DNA from: Geminocystis sp. NIES-3709
GTDB taxonomy: Bacteria > Cyanobacteriota > Cyanobacteriia > Cyanobacteriales > Cyanobacteriaceae
Assembly (NCBI RefSeq): GCF_001548115.1
Contig: NZ_AP014821.1
Location: 3,475,262-3,539,261, forward strand
DNA length: 64,000 nt
Direction: 5' to 3'
In this document: positions 27,978 to 38,052 of the stretch, one piece after another
Position numbering within the stretch: position 1 is the stretch's first letter
How the letters are laid out: every line of letters begins with the position of its first letter
The notes under the pieces: generated by a model
The model's database searches: none
What the model was told of the DNA's origin: nothing
Seen by the model: the letters and a program-made list of their open reading frames with translations, nothing else
Translations under genes and position numbers: made by a program

Positions 27978-28471
27978 TATGCCAGTCGTCATCATGCTTA
28001 GGACATTAACAAGACCTCAGTTCGACATAAAATTATCGGTGAAGAGATGAGATAAGAGACTACAGATATTAGATAGCAATAAGAATTGATTTAAACATTA
28101 GTCAAATTGATTTTAGATAATGATTTACGCTTATTTAATTCTTTTAAATAAGTCAAATTAATTCTGTTACTACTCGTAAGCCTTTATTTTTAAAGGTTTC
28201 TAATATCGAACTCAGGTTAACAATGGGTTAAACCCTTTGCCTAAAGGATTGAAATGTCCTAAATAATCGGTCAGTTGATATATCACAAAAAATGGTTGGT
28301 GAAAAACCTTTTTTAAGTTATCTACTGCCTTCTGAAAATGATAGGACATTCGCAAAAATAGTTTTTTTAGCCTTTACACTTCGGGGATTAAGGAAACTGG
28401 TGCGTAAATCTTGAATGAAAAAGTACTGAGTTATTATTCATTCATTTATTAAATACTTTTTAGAACTTAAA
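27978..28471. other. 494-bp intergenic region holding a mobile repeat
   Basis: Contains MITE-like copy C (28014-28217, listed separately). The remaining 250 bp before the next gene show no ORF. The words AGGACATT (28000 and 28343) and TGTCCTA (28256) recur on both strands, which may mark a protein site or an older repeat. Confidence 0.4.
28014..28217. mobile_element. MITE-like element copy C (204 bp)
   Basis: Left end ACCTCAGTTCGACATA and right end TAATATCGAACTCAGGT are inverted repeats. Flanks are TAACAAG (28007-28013) and TAACAAT (28218-28224), a 7-bp duplication with one mismatch. No coding capacity. Confidence 0.7.
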
Positions 28472-28696
28472 ATGATTTTATTTAAACGGTTTCGACTTTT
28501 TTTTATTATGACAGGTTTAGCTTTGTTAATTACAACTACTACCACTATCACTTTTACACCTTCACAAAGTTGGGTGGCAACAACATTAATACCATTTTTT
28601 ACTGAATCTCAAACTCATGTTGTGATGAGTAAAGGAGATACCATTAGTAAAAATATTGAAAGTGAAACCCAAGACGTTAGCCAAAAGTTAAACTAA
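28472..28696 (+). CDS. Small exported protein of unknown function
   Basis: 74 aa. Residues 5-30 form a hydrophobic signal or anchor (FFIMTGLALLITTTTTITF). The rest is short and polar, ending ESETQDVSQKLN. An alternative start at Met13 is possible. No family recognised. Last gene of the stress-type run and followed by a hairpin terminator. Confidence 0.45.
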   Translation: MILFKRFRLFFIMTGLALLITTTTTITFTPSQSWVATTLIPFFTESQTHVVMSKGDTISKNIESETQDVSQKLN

Positions 28697-28724
28697 TGTC
28701 AAATTTTTCAAGTATAGTGTAATA

Positions 28725-28749
28725 AAACTTTACAGATTGTAAGGTTTTT
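28725..28749 (+). terminator. Rho-independent terminator
   Basis: AAACTTTAC and GTAAGGTTT form a 9-bp stem (one G-U) around AGATT, followed by TT and more T residues. It is placed 28 bp after the 74-aa gene and before the convergent prmA. Confidence 0.6.
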
Positions 28750-28818
28750 CGGAATTAACTCTTTGAAATTTTTGAAAATTATTTATCGATCGATAATTCT
28801 AGGCATTTATCAATATTT

Positions 28819-29733
28819 TTAAGAGTTCCATTCATTTGATTTAATCGTGGAAAGACGACGAGCATTTAAGCAACTCCATTCACCCCGTTTCCATAAAGAT
28901 GCGATCGTCCAACCGTCTTTTTCCAAAAGGTTCGCTATTTCAAGAGATTGATCTACTAAAATACCACTTAATGTAATCCAACCATCGGGCTTAATAATTT
29001 TACACATATCAGGGATCATGGTTTTAATAACTTCTGCCAAAATATTACACACAATACCATCAAATTTTAGTCCGGGTATCAACATTAATTGATCAATACT
29101 ACCTTGAAAAATTTCTATGCCTTCAACGTGATTTAGTTCACTATTTTCTTTAGTGGCTTTAATAGCTAAAGGATCAATATCGGTGGCATATACTTGTTTT
29201 GCTCCTAATAATTTTGCTCCGATCGATAAAATCCCTGAACCACAACCAATATCAGCGATCGTAACCGGTGTTTCTAGCTCGTCTAATCTCATTTCTAGGG
29301 ATTCTAAACACAGTTGAGTCGTAGCATGAACCCCTGTACCAAAAGCAGATCCCGGATCGAGACGGATAATAATTCGATTAGATTCTGTAGGTGGTTCAAT
29401 CCATGCAGGATAAATGGTAAATCGATCGCCAATATCCATAGGTTGCCAATGCTCTTTCCAACTACTAGCCCAATCCTCATCATTAATTAATTGCCATGAA
29501 ATGGGGGGAGTGTTATAACCTAACAAAAAACAATCTTGTTTTAACCACAGAGAAAGAGCGGCAAGATCGACTACTTCTTTAGTAATAGAGGGAATATAGG
29601 CTTTAATAAACCAAGAATCATCTTCTTTAGCTAATGCAGTGCCTTGACAGCCAAATTCTTGCAAACGCCAAAATATAGTATCTTCTAGTTCTGGAATATG
29701 ATTAATTTTTATTTCCCACCAAGGAGTCATCAT
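28819..29733 (-). CDS. prmA: Ribosomal protein L11 methyltransferase PrmA
   Basis: 304 aa. SAM-binding VTIADIGCGSGILSIGAKLLGA (read as ADIGCGSGILSIG), DPGSAFGTGVHATTQLCLE, and post-I DIDPLAIKATKENSELN. The substrate-site motif NILAEVI is present. It trimethylates L11 lysines and its N-terminus. The N-terminal substrate-recognition domain begins WWEIKINH. Full length. Confidence 0.95.
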   Translation of the reverse strand: MMTPWWEIKINHIPELEDTIFWRLQEFGCQGTALAKEDDSWFIKAYIPSITKEVVDLAALSLWLKQDCFLLGYNTPPISWQLINDEDWASSWKEHWQPMDIGDRFTIYPAWIEPPTESNRIIIRLDPGSAFGTGVHATTQLCLESLEMRLDELETPVTIADIGCGSGILSIGAKLLGAKQVYATDIDPLAIKATKENSELNHVEGIEIFQGSIDQLMLIPGLKFDGIVCNILAEVIKTMIPDMCKIIKPDGWITLSGILVDQSLEIANLLEKDGWTIASLWKRGEWSCLNARRLSTIKSNEWNS

Positions 29734-29924
29734 GTTAATTAAATTTTTACTAAATCTCTCTCCATTGATTTAAGCACTTTTTTGTTTGATTAACATTAAT
29801 ATACAATTTTATCGGTTTTTATCTTGACCTCAGCAGTCGAATTTTATTCTAACATAACTTTGTTAAGTGGGTCTGTCGATCTAATGATAGTATATTAAAT
29901 TAAATTATTTATCATTCTTAAAAA

Positions 29925-30392
29925 ATGTTATTTCAGTTTTTTAAAATTAAAAATTATTATCTTTTAATCTTAACTATTTTCTGTTTATTATTTCTAAATT
30001 TTAGTAAAGTTCAAGGTCAACATAATCAGAATAACACCCAGTCAGACAATCATCATACCCATAAATCGATCGATGTCTCTAATAATTCTCAGATTCCTTC
30101 AGTTAAAATAAAAGTCTTTCCTGATACTATTAAAGGATGGAATTTAGAGATAGAAACTACTAATTTTATATTTAAACCTGAAACTCTTAATCGAGAGAGT
30201 AATTCTAATGAAGGTCATGCTCATTTGTATATTAATGGCAAAAAAATTACTAGAATTTATGGAAAATGGTATCATATTCCAGATTTACCGAAAGGTAAAA
30301 ATGAGATAAAAGTTACTCTAAATACTAATCTTCATGAGGATTTAATTTATAATGGAAATGTGATTAGCGATCAAATTATTGTTGAGCATTAA
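29925..30392 (+). CDS. Exported His-rich conserved protein of unknown function
   Basis: 155 aa. Signal peptide residues about 12-32 (YLLILTIFCLLFLNFSKVQG). A His/Asn-rich stretch follows (QHNQNNTQSDNHHTHK). The domain body carries GWNLEIETTNFIF, EGHAHLYINGKKITRIYGKWYHIPDLP and a closing beta segment. A beta-sandwich periplasmic domain with several conserved His suggests metal binding. That is inference; I do not know a named family. Confidence 0.6.
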   Translation: MLFQFFKIKNYYLLILTIFCLLFLNFSKVQGQHNQNNTQSDNHHTHKSIDVSNNSQIPSVKIKVFPDTIKGWNLEIETTNFIFKPETLNRESNSNEGHAHLYINGKKITRIYGKWYHIPDLPKGKNEIKVTLNTNLHEDLIYNGNVISDQIIVEH

Positions 30393-30530
30393 CTATATTA
30401 ATTATTGCTATATCTGCGTCTCGATGTTTAAATATTAGTAAATGTTAGTCATCAATTACTTTGATCGTATTACTTTGTTAATAATAAGGGCGTTGATTTG
30501 TCTTGATTTCTAGGATTACTTGATTGAGCA

Positions 30531-32420
30531 TTATTTTAATTTGTTAATATTGTCATTTATAAATTTATTACATTCATTTGATAAATTAGTATTCTGTGAA
30601 ATTATATTATTTAGAAAATCAATAACTTTTGTTTCATCATCACATAAAGTCCACATATTTAAAATTGTTTCTAAGTCACTTTCTAAGTTTTCTGAGAAAT
30701 TGTTTGGTAATATATGTATTAAATATAATTTAATTTTGTCACATAATATTTTGTATATTTCTTGTTCTTGTGGTGAATGAGTTTTTATTTCTTCTTTTGT
30801 GATACCATCTTTATGTTTAAAGTAAATTAGATATACACAAAACATAATTGATTTGGATTGATAAATAATTTCTTTTAAAACAGAAAATGAATCTTGAGTT
30901 TTATTAATTAATAACATAACTCTGTGAGAAGTAGTTTCTAAGTGATCTGTAATTAAAATAGGATTAGACGAAACGATAAGAGCTAGATTTTTACATTGTA
31001 TATTATTTAAAATATTTTTTTTTATTTTATTATCTAATTTCCTTAAAAAAGTAAAAGCATTATCTCTAGTAATTAGTCCTAATAATTTTATGTCTAAATC
31101 ATTTATTGAATCATTCGCCAAATCTAATAAATCTTTAAAATCTTTATCCGCTATATCATCATTTAAAATAGCATAGGAAAAATAACGGTCAAAATATAAT
31201 GTTTCTGAAACTCTTTTTTCCAGACTACCATAATCAGTTGATTGATAAGGTAAATTTGCTATTTTTTGCATTGATAATCTAGGAAATAAAAATGAAATTA
31301 ATCTTAAAACAGCTTCCTTTGATGTTATATCTAAATTAATAGTAGCTTCTTGAATTATACTTTCTACTTTTTCCTTTAAGTCATCTTTTATTGTAAATTT
31401 GTTAAACAAATATAAATCAGGATTATTTTTTATGGATTGATAAACTTTTGGATAACACAGCTTTATTCCTTCAACAAATATTAAATCAATTACTTCAACT
31501 TCATCTTTTAACAAGCTCAATGAAAAAGTTAAAGTATTTATATATCTTTTAACCATTCTTGGTGTGTTAATTTTTATTTCCAAGCCATTAATATATTGAG
31601 TAAGAAATAAAATATATTTTTCGTCTGTAAACTCTATATCTAAGTGTTCCAAATAATTGATTAAACAATTTATTAGTATTTTCCTCATAATTGAAGTTTT
31701 TATCTTTGGTAAATTAAGAGGAACTTGAATAATTTTTTCTAAAAATTCTCTACCTGTCTCTAAACTATTAGAACTATATTTTTCACTCAATGCTGAAGCT
31801 ACCATATCTGGATCAAATGCCAAAACATAAGTGGTATAGCTAAAATCTGCTGATAGTTTAACCAATTTAAAAATAGCTTGTATTTCTGATTTATCTAATC
31901 TATCAATATCATCTATAAAAATTACAAGTTTTTTTTGTTTTTCATGTAATATTTTTTTTACTTTCTTTTTATATTTTTCAAGAGTACTAGGACTAAAAAT
32001 TATTTTTATTAAAGATTGAGTTACTATTCCAGATATTTTAGTTTTATCAAATATATTTATTAACGGACTTATAACTGGTTGTACATATCTATTAACAAAA
32101 TCACTAGATTTATCTATAAAATCTTTTAAGTTTATTCCTAATGCATTACTAATAGTTTCAAAAAAGCTCATTAATAACTGGTCTTCATTAGAAAATTGCC
32201 AAGGATTAAACTTCACACAAATAATATTTTCTTTTTCTGTTAATTCTTGTTCAATAAAATTAATAGCAGTAGTTTTGCCTTCGCCCCACGCACCATAAAT
32301 ACCAACAACTAAGCTATCAGAATCTTCCCTAGAAGCTATTACTTGAGCTACTCTTTGGCAAAAAGGAAATCTTTTAAATTCATCTTGTGTTTTATCAATG
32401 ATTGGAGCATCTGTGTACAT
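30531..32420 (-). CDS. KAP-family P-loop NTPase
   Basis: 629 aa. Start region APIIDKTQDEFKRFPFCQRVA is typical of KAP ATPases. Walker A GAWGEGKT at 43-50, Walker B KLVIFIDDIDRLDK at 164-177. A hydrophobic stretch lies between them (about 113-145), the place where KAP proteins carry membrane helices, but here it is weak. The C-terminal 350 residues are helical with no recognised domain. KAP proteins include the phage-exclusion protein PifA, so a defence role is possible. It is alone, AT-rich, with no companion defence gene. Confidence 0.78.
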   Translation of the reverse strand: MYTDAPIIDKTQDEFKRFPFCQRVAQVIASREDSDSLVVGIYGAWGEGKTTAINFIEQELTEKENIICVKFNPWQFSNEDQLLMSFFETISNALGINLKDFIDKSSDFVNRYVQPVISPLINIFDKTKISGIVTQSLIKIIFSPSTLEKYKKKVKKILHEKQKKLVIFIDDIDRLDKSEIQAIFKLVKLSADFSYTTYVLAFDPDMVASALSEKYSSNSLETGREFLEKIIQVPLNLPKIKTSIMRKILINCLINYLEHLDIEFTDEKYILFLTQYINGLEIKINTPRMVKRYINTLTFSLSLLKDEVEVIDLIFVEGIKLCYPKVYQSIKNNPDLYLFNKFTIKDDLKEKVESIIQEATINLDITSKEAVLRLISFLFPRLSMQKIANLPYQSTDYGSLEKRVSETLYFDRYFSYAILNDDIADKDFKDLLDLANDSINDLDIKLLGLITRDNAFTFLRKLDNKIKKNILNNIQCKNLALIVSSNPILITDHLETTSHRVMLLINKTQDSFSVLKEIIYQSKSIMFCVYLIYFKHKDGITKEEIKTHSPQEQEIYKILCDKIKLYLIHILPNNFSENLESDLETILNMWTLCDDETKVIDFLNNIISQNTNLSNECNKFINDNINKLK

Positions 32421-32653
32421 ATATTTTTACCTGTTGATTATTCAAATTAATAAAGCATTAAAACCAGTCTGGATAAAATGACGATCGTCAGAGATATTTC
32501 TAGGTAGTTTCACGGTACAATTACCTCATCTCTAACAATATGTAAATGAATTAATTGAGGTTTGTCTTTCTTTTACTAATTTATAATAAGGATCGTAGAA
32601 AAATCATCAATTTTAATTTTTCCTAAGACATATTCTAGCTAATAATATATAAC

Positions 32654-33691
32654 ATGAAAAAAGCAATCATTTGTGGTTATTATGGACAAGGAAATGCAGG
32701 AGATGAGGCTTTATTATTGGCAATTTTAGCTAGATTACCTCATCATATACAACCTATTATTTTGTCAGGTAATCCTATTAAAACAACTAAAGATTATCAA
32801 GTAATTAGTTATTCTCGTCTCAGCATTATTAAGCAAATTTTAAAAGCAGAAAAAAAAGATTTATTTATCTGGGGAGGAGGTAGTTTAATTCAAGATGTCA
32901 CAAGTATAAAAAGCCCTATTTTTTATTTAGGATTGATGATTTTAGCTCAATTAAAAGGTTTAAAAACTATCGCTTATGCCCAAGGAATTGGCCCCATAAA
33001 AACTACTTTTATTCGATGGTTAACAAAACAAGTTTTAACACGATGTGATGGGGTTAGTGTCCGCGATCGAGAATCAGCTAAATTATTAGAAAAATGGCAG
33101 ATCAAATTTTTCTTAGCAGCCGATCCTGTATGGGCTTTATCTAGTAAAATTAATCAAGATTTTAACTTATTACCTAGTCCTAGAATTGCAGTTAATATTA
33201 GATCGCACCCTACCTTAACACCATCAAAATTAGAGATAATAATTCAAGCCTTAAAACAGTTTCAACAACAAACTTTAGCAAATATAATATTAGTACCTTT
33301 TCAAAAATTAAAAGATTTAGAAATTTGTCAATATATAGGAGAAAAATTAAAAGAAAATTATCAAATTGTTAATATTGAAAATCCTCAAGAATTAAAAGGA
33401 TTATTTAGAGAAGTAGATCTTTTAGTGGGAATGCGTTTGCATAGTCTTATTATGGCAAGTAGTGAAAAATGTCCTTGTTTCGCTCTATCTTATGATCCCA
33501 AAGTGAGTAATTTGATGTCAGAAATTGGTCTGGATGGTTATGAATTAGAACATTTACCTCCTCAAGCTAATGTTATCACAGAAAAATGGTTAAAAATTTA
33601 TCAAAATAAAGCACATTTATCTGATAATGAAATAAATTCTTTAAAACAAAGTGCATTGAAGCATCAAAACTTATTTGACTCTTTTATTTAA
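32654..33691 (+). CDS. csaB: Polysaccharide pyruvyl transferase CsaB
   Basis: 345 aa. KKAIICGYYGQGNAGDEALLLAIL at the start, WGGGSLIQD, AYAQGIGPI, RDRESAKLL and MRLHSLIMAS are signatures of the CsaB pyruvyltransferase family. It adds a ketal pyruvate to cell-wall polysaccharide, the anchor for S-layer SLH domains. It is followed 160 bp later by a TagA-type transferase on the same strand, which fits a cell-surface polysaccharide pair. Confidence 0.9.
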   Translation: MKKAIICGYYGQGNAGDEALLLAILARLPHHIQPIILSGNPIKTTKDYQVISYSRLSIIKQILKAEKKDLFIWGGGSLIQDVTSIKSPIFYLGLMILAQLKGLKTIAYAQGIGPIKTTFIRWLTKQVLTRCDGVSVRDRESAKLLEKWQIKFFLAADPVWALSSKINQDFNLLPSPRIAVNIRSHPTLTPSKLEIIIQALKQFQQQTLANIILVPFQKLKDLEICQYIGEKLKENYQIVNIENPQELKGLFREVDLLVGMRLHSLIMASSEKCPCFALSYDPKVSNLMSEIGLDGYELEHLPPQANVITEKWLKIYQNKAHLSDNEINSLKQSALKHQNLFDSFI

Positions 33692-33852
33692 CTTAAATAT
33701 CTATATAATAAGTCTAAATGAATTGTGTAAATAAAATTTTTCTACCTCAACTGTTTCTCAAAATATATGGGATAAGATGGCATAAATAGTTTTTAAACTT
33801 TAAAATAATAGCTAATCATTATCAAAGTATTTTTGTTTGTAAATTCTAAATT

Positions 33853-34560
33853 ATGAAAACTTTTTCTGTACTTAATTTACCCGTTAATCTCAGTGATAAT
33901 TATGAAGATTGGCTAATCAATCGTATCGAAAATAGAGAGTTTACCCATGTTGTCACCATGAACTCAGAAATGGCAATGATGGCACAAAAAAACCCTGATT
34001 TAGCTATGGCTATTAAAAAAGCTGATTTAGTTGTACCCGATGGTTCTGGTATTATATTTTATTTAAAACGTAGGGGACAAAAACAACAGCGAATTGCAGG
34101 AATAGAGTTAGCGGCTTCTTTGGTGGAAAAGTTGGGGAAAAAAGGAAAAGATTATCCTATTTGTTTTTATGGTGGTGCCCCCGGAGTCACAGAAAAAGCA
34201 ACACAAGCATGGCATAAAAAATTACCAAATATCAATATCATTTATAATCATGGTTATTTATCTCCGTCTGAGTTAAAAAATTGGTGTGATTCGATCGAGC
34301 AAATACAACCTAAACTAATATTAGTCGGTTTAGGAGTGCCAAGACAAGAATTATGGATTATGAATCATCGCTATTTAGCACCAAATGCAGTATGGATAGG
34401 TGTGGGTGGTAGTTTTGATATTTGGGGAGGTGTTAAAGAAAGAGCCCCAAAATTTTTCTGTAATTATCATTTAGAATGGTTATATCGACTATACCAAGAG
34501 CCTCAACGATGGAAACGAATGTTAGCCTTACCTCAATTTTTTTTCAAGGCAATTTTTTAG
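33853..34560 (+). CDS. WecG/TagA/CpsF family glycosyltransferase
   Basis: 235 aa. VVTMNSEMAMMAQKNPDLA, KADLVVPDGSGIIF, RIAGIEL, FYGGAPGV and VGLGVPRQELWI, plus GVGGSFDIWGG, are the family motifs (GT26). These enzymes transfer ManNAc(A)-type sugars to a lipid-linked acceptor. The neighbour is csaB, so the likely product is a secondary cell-wall or exported polysaccharide. Donor sugar is unknown. Confidence 0.9.
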   Translation: MKTFSVLNLPVNLSDNYEDWLINRIENREFTHVVTMNSEMAMMAQKNPDLAMAIKKADLVVPDGSGIIFYLKRRGQKQQRIAGIELAASLVEKLGKKGKDYPICFYGGAPGVTEKATQAWHKKLPNINIIYNHGYLSPSELKNWCDSIEQIQPKLILVGLGVPRQELWIMNHRYLAPNAVWIGVGGSFDIWGGVKERAPKFFCNYHLEWLYRLYQEPQRWKRMLALPQFFFKAIF

Positions 34561-34576
34561 ATTCAATATCCTAACC

Positions 34577-35302
34577 TTAACCACAAGCCCAGGCGATCGT
34601 CAGTTGATGAGGATGATTTTTACATTGAGTAACATGAGAACATCCCATATCCCCAAACATATAAGATAAATTATCTTCTGAATCGATTTGAAAAACCAAA
34701 GACATTTGCTCACCGCATTCTGGACAAAAAGGATATTCTATTCCTTGTACCCAAGCCGCCCAACCTAACAATTTATCCCCAAATAAAGGATATTCCCAGT
34801 CTTCATCCTCTTCTAATTCCGTTAAATTATCTGATGGTGATTGATTTCTAAGATTTTGTAATTCTTCTGAGTTAGGATAATCAGATTTTTCTTCCCAATC
34901 AATAATTATTTTTTCAGAAAATATAGTTGTAGGAAAATCAGACTCAGAAATTATTTCTCCATCAGTCTCTATTTCCTCATAGGAAAAAACTCGAACCAGA
35001 GTACTTTTAGCAAAGGGGAAATAGGCTTCACACTCAAACTCACATTCCGATTTTTCATTAGTGCAGTAGAAAACTTGTAATAATTCTCCGATAAAAGCAT
35101 CTTTTGCATTGTCAGGTAAATCCTTTTTATATAGCTGTAAAAATAAAGGCATTTTTTCTCCACAATGTTCACACACAGGATATTTGGTGCCTTTGGGAAT
35201 AAAAGGTAAACCCCCAAATTTAGAACTAATTACTTGCCTTTTTTCTTGTTTAACTATTGGTATCCAAGTCTTGCGGTGATATTTTTCGATCGAATTCTTC
35301 AT
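34577..35302 (-). CDS. DUF1963 (YwqG-like) protein with zinc-ribbon-type cysteines
   Basis: 241 aa. SSKFGGLPFIPKGTKYP near the start and the end GDMGCSHVTQCKNHPHQLTIAWACG match the DUF1963 pattern. Two CxxCG sets (PVCEHCGEKM, PFCPECGEQM) and a CTNEKSECEFEC stretch indicate metal binding. Function is unknown. Convergent to the TagA-like gene, 16 bp apart. Confidence 0.7.
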   Translation of the reverse strand: MKNSIEKYHRKTWIPIVKQEKRQVISSKFGGLPFIPKGTKYPVCEHCGEKMPLFLQLYKKDLPDNAKDAFIGELLQVFYCTNEKSECEFECEAYFPFAKSTLVRVFSYEEIETDGEIISESDFPTTIFSEKIIIDWEEKSDYPNSEELQNLRNQSPSDNLTELEEDEDWEYPLFGDKLLGWAAWVQGIEYPFCPECGEQMSLVFQIDSEDNLSYMFGDMGCSHVTQCKNHPHQLTIAWACG

Positions 35303-35599
35303 GATATTTCAGTTTTTAATTAGGGTTTGCCAAATAAATTAGAAAGCCATTAAAATTAATGGTTCATACATACTATATTAACAAAAAAGTGTGCAATTTT
35401 AGCATTTTTGACTTTATTTTCTTTAAAGCTAATTTGTTGATATTTATTTATATTGCTAAAAGCCTAAAAGCCTTACTTTTTCATTATTTGACCGAATACC
35501 TACCCCTTATCATAAGCTCATTCCACAACAGAGATAATTTTAAATTCATTATTTCTCACGTTAAAATGAAAATGGTATTATTAACAAATATTAATTTTT
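35303..35599. other. AT-rich intergenic region upstream of msrB
   Basis: 297 bp between divergent starts. An 85-codon ORF at 35359-35616 is present, but its composition is that of AT-rich noncoding DNA and it overlaps the msrB start, so it is not called. No other signal recognised. Confidence 0.4.
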
Positions 35600-36028
35600 A
35601 TGGTAGAAAAAGTTAAAAAAACAGAAGCCGAATGGAAAGAAATGCTTACTCCTGAACAATTTCAAGTGACCAGAAAACACGGCACTGAAAGAGCTTTTAG
35701 TGGAGAATACCACGATTATAAAGGAACAGGCGTTTATAAGTGTGTTTGTTGTGGTAATGAGTTATTCGTTTCTGACACCAAATATAATTCTGGCACAGGA
35801 TGGCCTAGTTTTTGGCAACCTGTCAAAGAAGATAGCGTTGCCTATAAAACCGATATTAGCTTTTTTATGAAAAGAACAGAAGTTTTGTGTAATGCTTGTG
35901 ATGCTCACTTAGGACACGTCTTTGATGATGGCCCTGAACCTACGGGTAAACGTTATTGTATGAATTCTGTCGCATTAAAATTTGAACCCCAAAGAATAAT
36001 AAGCTCAACAGTTGATCAGGTTTCTTGA
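35600..36028 (+). CDS. msrB: Peptide-methionine (R)-S-oxide reductase MsrB
   Basis: 142 aa. Zinc cysteines in CVCCGNELF and CNACDAHLGHVF. Catalytic cysteine in RYCMNSVAL. Substrate motif SGTGWPSFWQPV. It reduces methionine-R-sulfoxide in proteins. 66 bp upstream of the yccF-like gene. Confidence 0.96.
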   Translation: MVEKVKKTEAEWKEMLTPEQFQVTRKHGTERAFSGEYHDYKGTGVYKCVCCGNELFVSDTKYNSGTGWPSFWQPVKEDSVAYKTDISFFMKRTEVLCNACDAHLGHVFDDGPEPTGKRYCMNSVALKFEPQRIISSTVDQVS

Positions 36029-36094
36029 TGACGCTTAAAAAGGAAGATGAGAAGAAAGAGAAGATTGTTTAATACATAATTTGGAGTTAAGATT

Positions 36095-36472
36095 ATGGCT
36101 TTATTCGGTAACATTATTTGGTTTATTTTTGGTGGTTTTATTAGCGGTTTGGGTTATATTCTAGGTGGTTTAACCCTCTGTTTGACGATTATAGGCATTC
36201 CTTTTGGGATACAAACGATTAAAATCGGTGTGGCGACAATGACTCCCTTCGGAAAGGAAAATATTGTGACAGAGGATGCCTCTAGTTTTATTGTGATGAC
36301 TTTTAACGTTATTTGGGTGATCTTCTTCGGTTGGGAAATAGCAGTATCTCATTTACTACATGGACTAATTCTAGCTATTACCATTATCGGTTTACCTTTT
36401 GCTAAACAACATTTTAAACTAATTCCCATCGCACTTTTTCCTTTTGGTAGGGAATTTAAAGATATTGATTAA
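36095..36472 (+). CDS. YccF-domain membrane protein
   Basis: 125 aa. Two YccF units (GNIIWFIFGGFISGLGYILGG / GIPFGIQTIKIG, and NVIWVIFFGWEIAVSHLLHG / GLPFAKQHFKL), each with a pair of hydrophobic segments. This is the standard length and repeat structure of YccF (DUF307). Inner-membrane protein, function unknown. Probably cotranscribed with msrB. Confidence 0.85.
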   Translation: MALFGNIIWFIFGGFISGLGYILGGLTLCLTIIGIPFGIQTIKIGVATMTPFGKENIVTEDASSFIVMTFNVIWVIFFGWEIAVSHLLHGLILAITIIGLPFAKQHFKLIPIALFPFGREFKDID

Positions 36473-36548
36473 GTAATTGTTCATTGCCTAAATCGTCATT
36501 TCTCAAGGATAATAGAGAGAATAAGAGCATTCTTTATATAAAATTAAT

Positions 36549-37943
36549 ATGAGTAAAGGAACGTTATTTGATAAAGTCTGGGATTCTCATACCGTAGGTA
36601 TATTACCCTCTGGACAAACTCAATTATTTATCGGGTTACATTTAATACATGAGGTAACTAGCCCTCAAGCATTTGCTATGATTCGAGAGCGTAATCTTAA
36701 AGTACTCTTTCCCGATCTAACCGTTGCTACAGTAGATCATATTGTACCTACAGAAAATCAAGCTCGTCCTTTTGCTGATACCTTAGCAGAAGAAATGATC
36801 CAAGCCCTAGAAAATAATACCAAAGAAAATAGCATCCGATTCTATAACACCAACTCTGGTAATCAAGGTATTGTCCATGTGATTGCACCGGAACAAGGCT
36901 TAACACAACCCGGTATGACGATCGCTTGTGGTGACTCTCATACTTCTACCCATGGGGCATTTGGTGCGATCGCATTTGGGATCGGAACTTCTCAGGTTAG
37001 AGACGTATTGGCTTCTCAAACTCTTTCCTTAACTAAGTTAAAAGTGAGAAAAATTGAGGTAAACGGTGAATTACCTAAAGGAGTCTATGCCAAAGACGTT
37101 ATTCTTCATATTATCCGTAAATTGGGCGTAAATGGAGGTGTTGGTTATGCCTACGAATATGCAGGTACAACCTTTGAAAATATGAATATGGAAGAACGCA
37201 TGACAGTATGTAATATGTCGATCGAAGGAGGTGCTCGTTGCGGTTATATCAATCCTGATGAAGTTACATACAATTACTTGAAAAATAGAGACTTTGCTCC
37301 AAAAAATTGGGATGAAGCAGTGACATGGTGGCAGAGTATCCGTAGTGATACAGATGCTGAATATGATGATATAGTCACCTTCAATGCCAGTGATATTGAG
37401 CCTACAGTTACATGGGGTATTACTCCCAGTCAAGGTATTGGTATTACAGAATCTTTACCCGTACCTGAAACTTTGCCAGAAAATGATAAGGAAATTGCGA
37501 TCGAAGCCTTTAAATATATGCAACTTCAACCCGGACAACCCATCAAAGGCACCTCGATCGATGTATGCTTCATTGGTAGTTGTACTAACGGTAGAATAAG
37601 CGATTTAAGGGAGGCCGCAAAATTAGCAAAAGGGCATAAAGTAGCGGAAAATGTCAAAGCATTTGTTGTACCAGGATCAGAAAGGGTAAAACAAGAAGCA
37701 GAAGCAGAAGGATTACATCATGTATTTTTAGATGCAGGTTTTGAATGGCGCGAACCGGGATGCTCTATGTGTTTAGCGATGAACCCCGATAAGTTACAAG
37801 GAGACCAAATAAGTGCATCATCCTCTAATCGTAACTTTAAAGGTCGTCAGGGATCAGCCCAAGGGCGTACATTATTAATGAGTCCTGCAATGGTAGTGGC
37901 CGCTGCTATTAACGGTAAAGTTTCTGATGTAAGAGAATTATAA
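36549..37943 (+). CDS. leuC: 3-isopropylmalate dehydratase large subunit LeuC
   Basis: 464 aa. [4Fe-4S] ligands in [10 protein letters not shown] and GCSMC. Other motifs: [34 protein letters not shown] (read in parts) and NRNFKGRQG. It isomerises isopropylmalate in leucine synthesis with LeuD, which is not in the window. Followed by a hairpin terminator. Confidence 0.97.
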   Translation: MSKGTLFDKVWDSHTVGILPSGQTQLFIGLHLIHEVTSPQAFAMIRERNLKVLFPDLTVATVDHIVPTENQARPFADTLAEEMIQALENNTKENSIRFYNTNSGNQGIVHVIAPEQGLTQPGMTIACGDSHTSTHGAFGAIAFGIGTSQVRDVLASQTLSLTKLKVRKIEVNGELPKGVYAKDVILHIIRKLGVNGGVGYAYEYAGTTFENMNMEERMTVCNMSIEGGARCGYINPDEVTYNYLKNRDFAPKNWDEAVTWWQSIRSDTDAEYDDIVTFNASDIEPTVTWGITPSQGIGITESLPVPETLPENDKEIAIEAFKYMQLQPGQPIKGTSIDVCFIGSCTNGRISDLREAAKLAKGHKVAENVKAFVVPGSERVKQEAEAEGLHHVFLDAGFEWREPGCSMCLAMNPDKLQGDQISASSSNRNFKGRQGSAQGRTLLMSPAMVVAAAINGKVSDVREL

Positions 37944-37979
37944 AACTCTTTGTACTTTAGTTTACAAAATGATCATGAG

Positions 37980-38014
37980 GATAGATAGGGAAAACAACAC
38001 CCTATTATCTTTTT
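37980..38014 (+). terminator. Rho-independent terminator of leuC
   Basis: GATAGATAGGG pairs with CCCTATTATC (one internal mismatch) around AAACAACA, then a T run (TTTT). It lies about 37 bp after the leuC stop. Confidence 0.7.
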
Positions 38015-38052
38015 CAAAAACCGCTCAAAAAACTTATCTAAACTTAAATATA

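Noticed and set aside
30531-34560. Defence island around the KAP NTPase
   Set aside because: The neighbours are polysaccharide genes and a secreted protein; no other defence-type gene is seen.
35359-35616. 85-codon ORF upstream of msrB
   Set aside because: Phe/Ile/Leu-rich translation typical of AT-rich noncoding DNA, and it overlaps the msrB start.
37071-37433. 120-codon minus-strand ORF inside leuC
   Set aside because: Antisense shadow of leuC; Cys/Ile-rich without domain signs.
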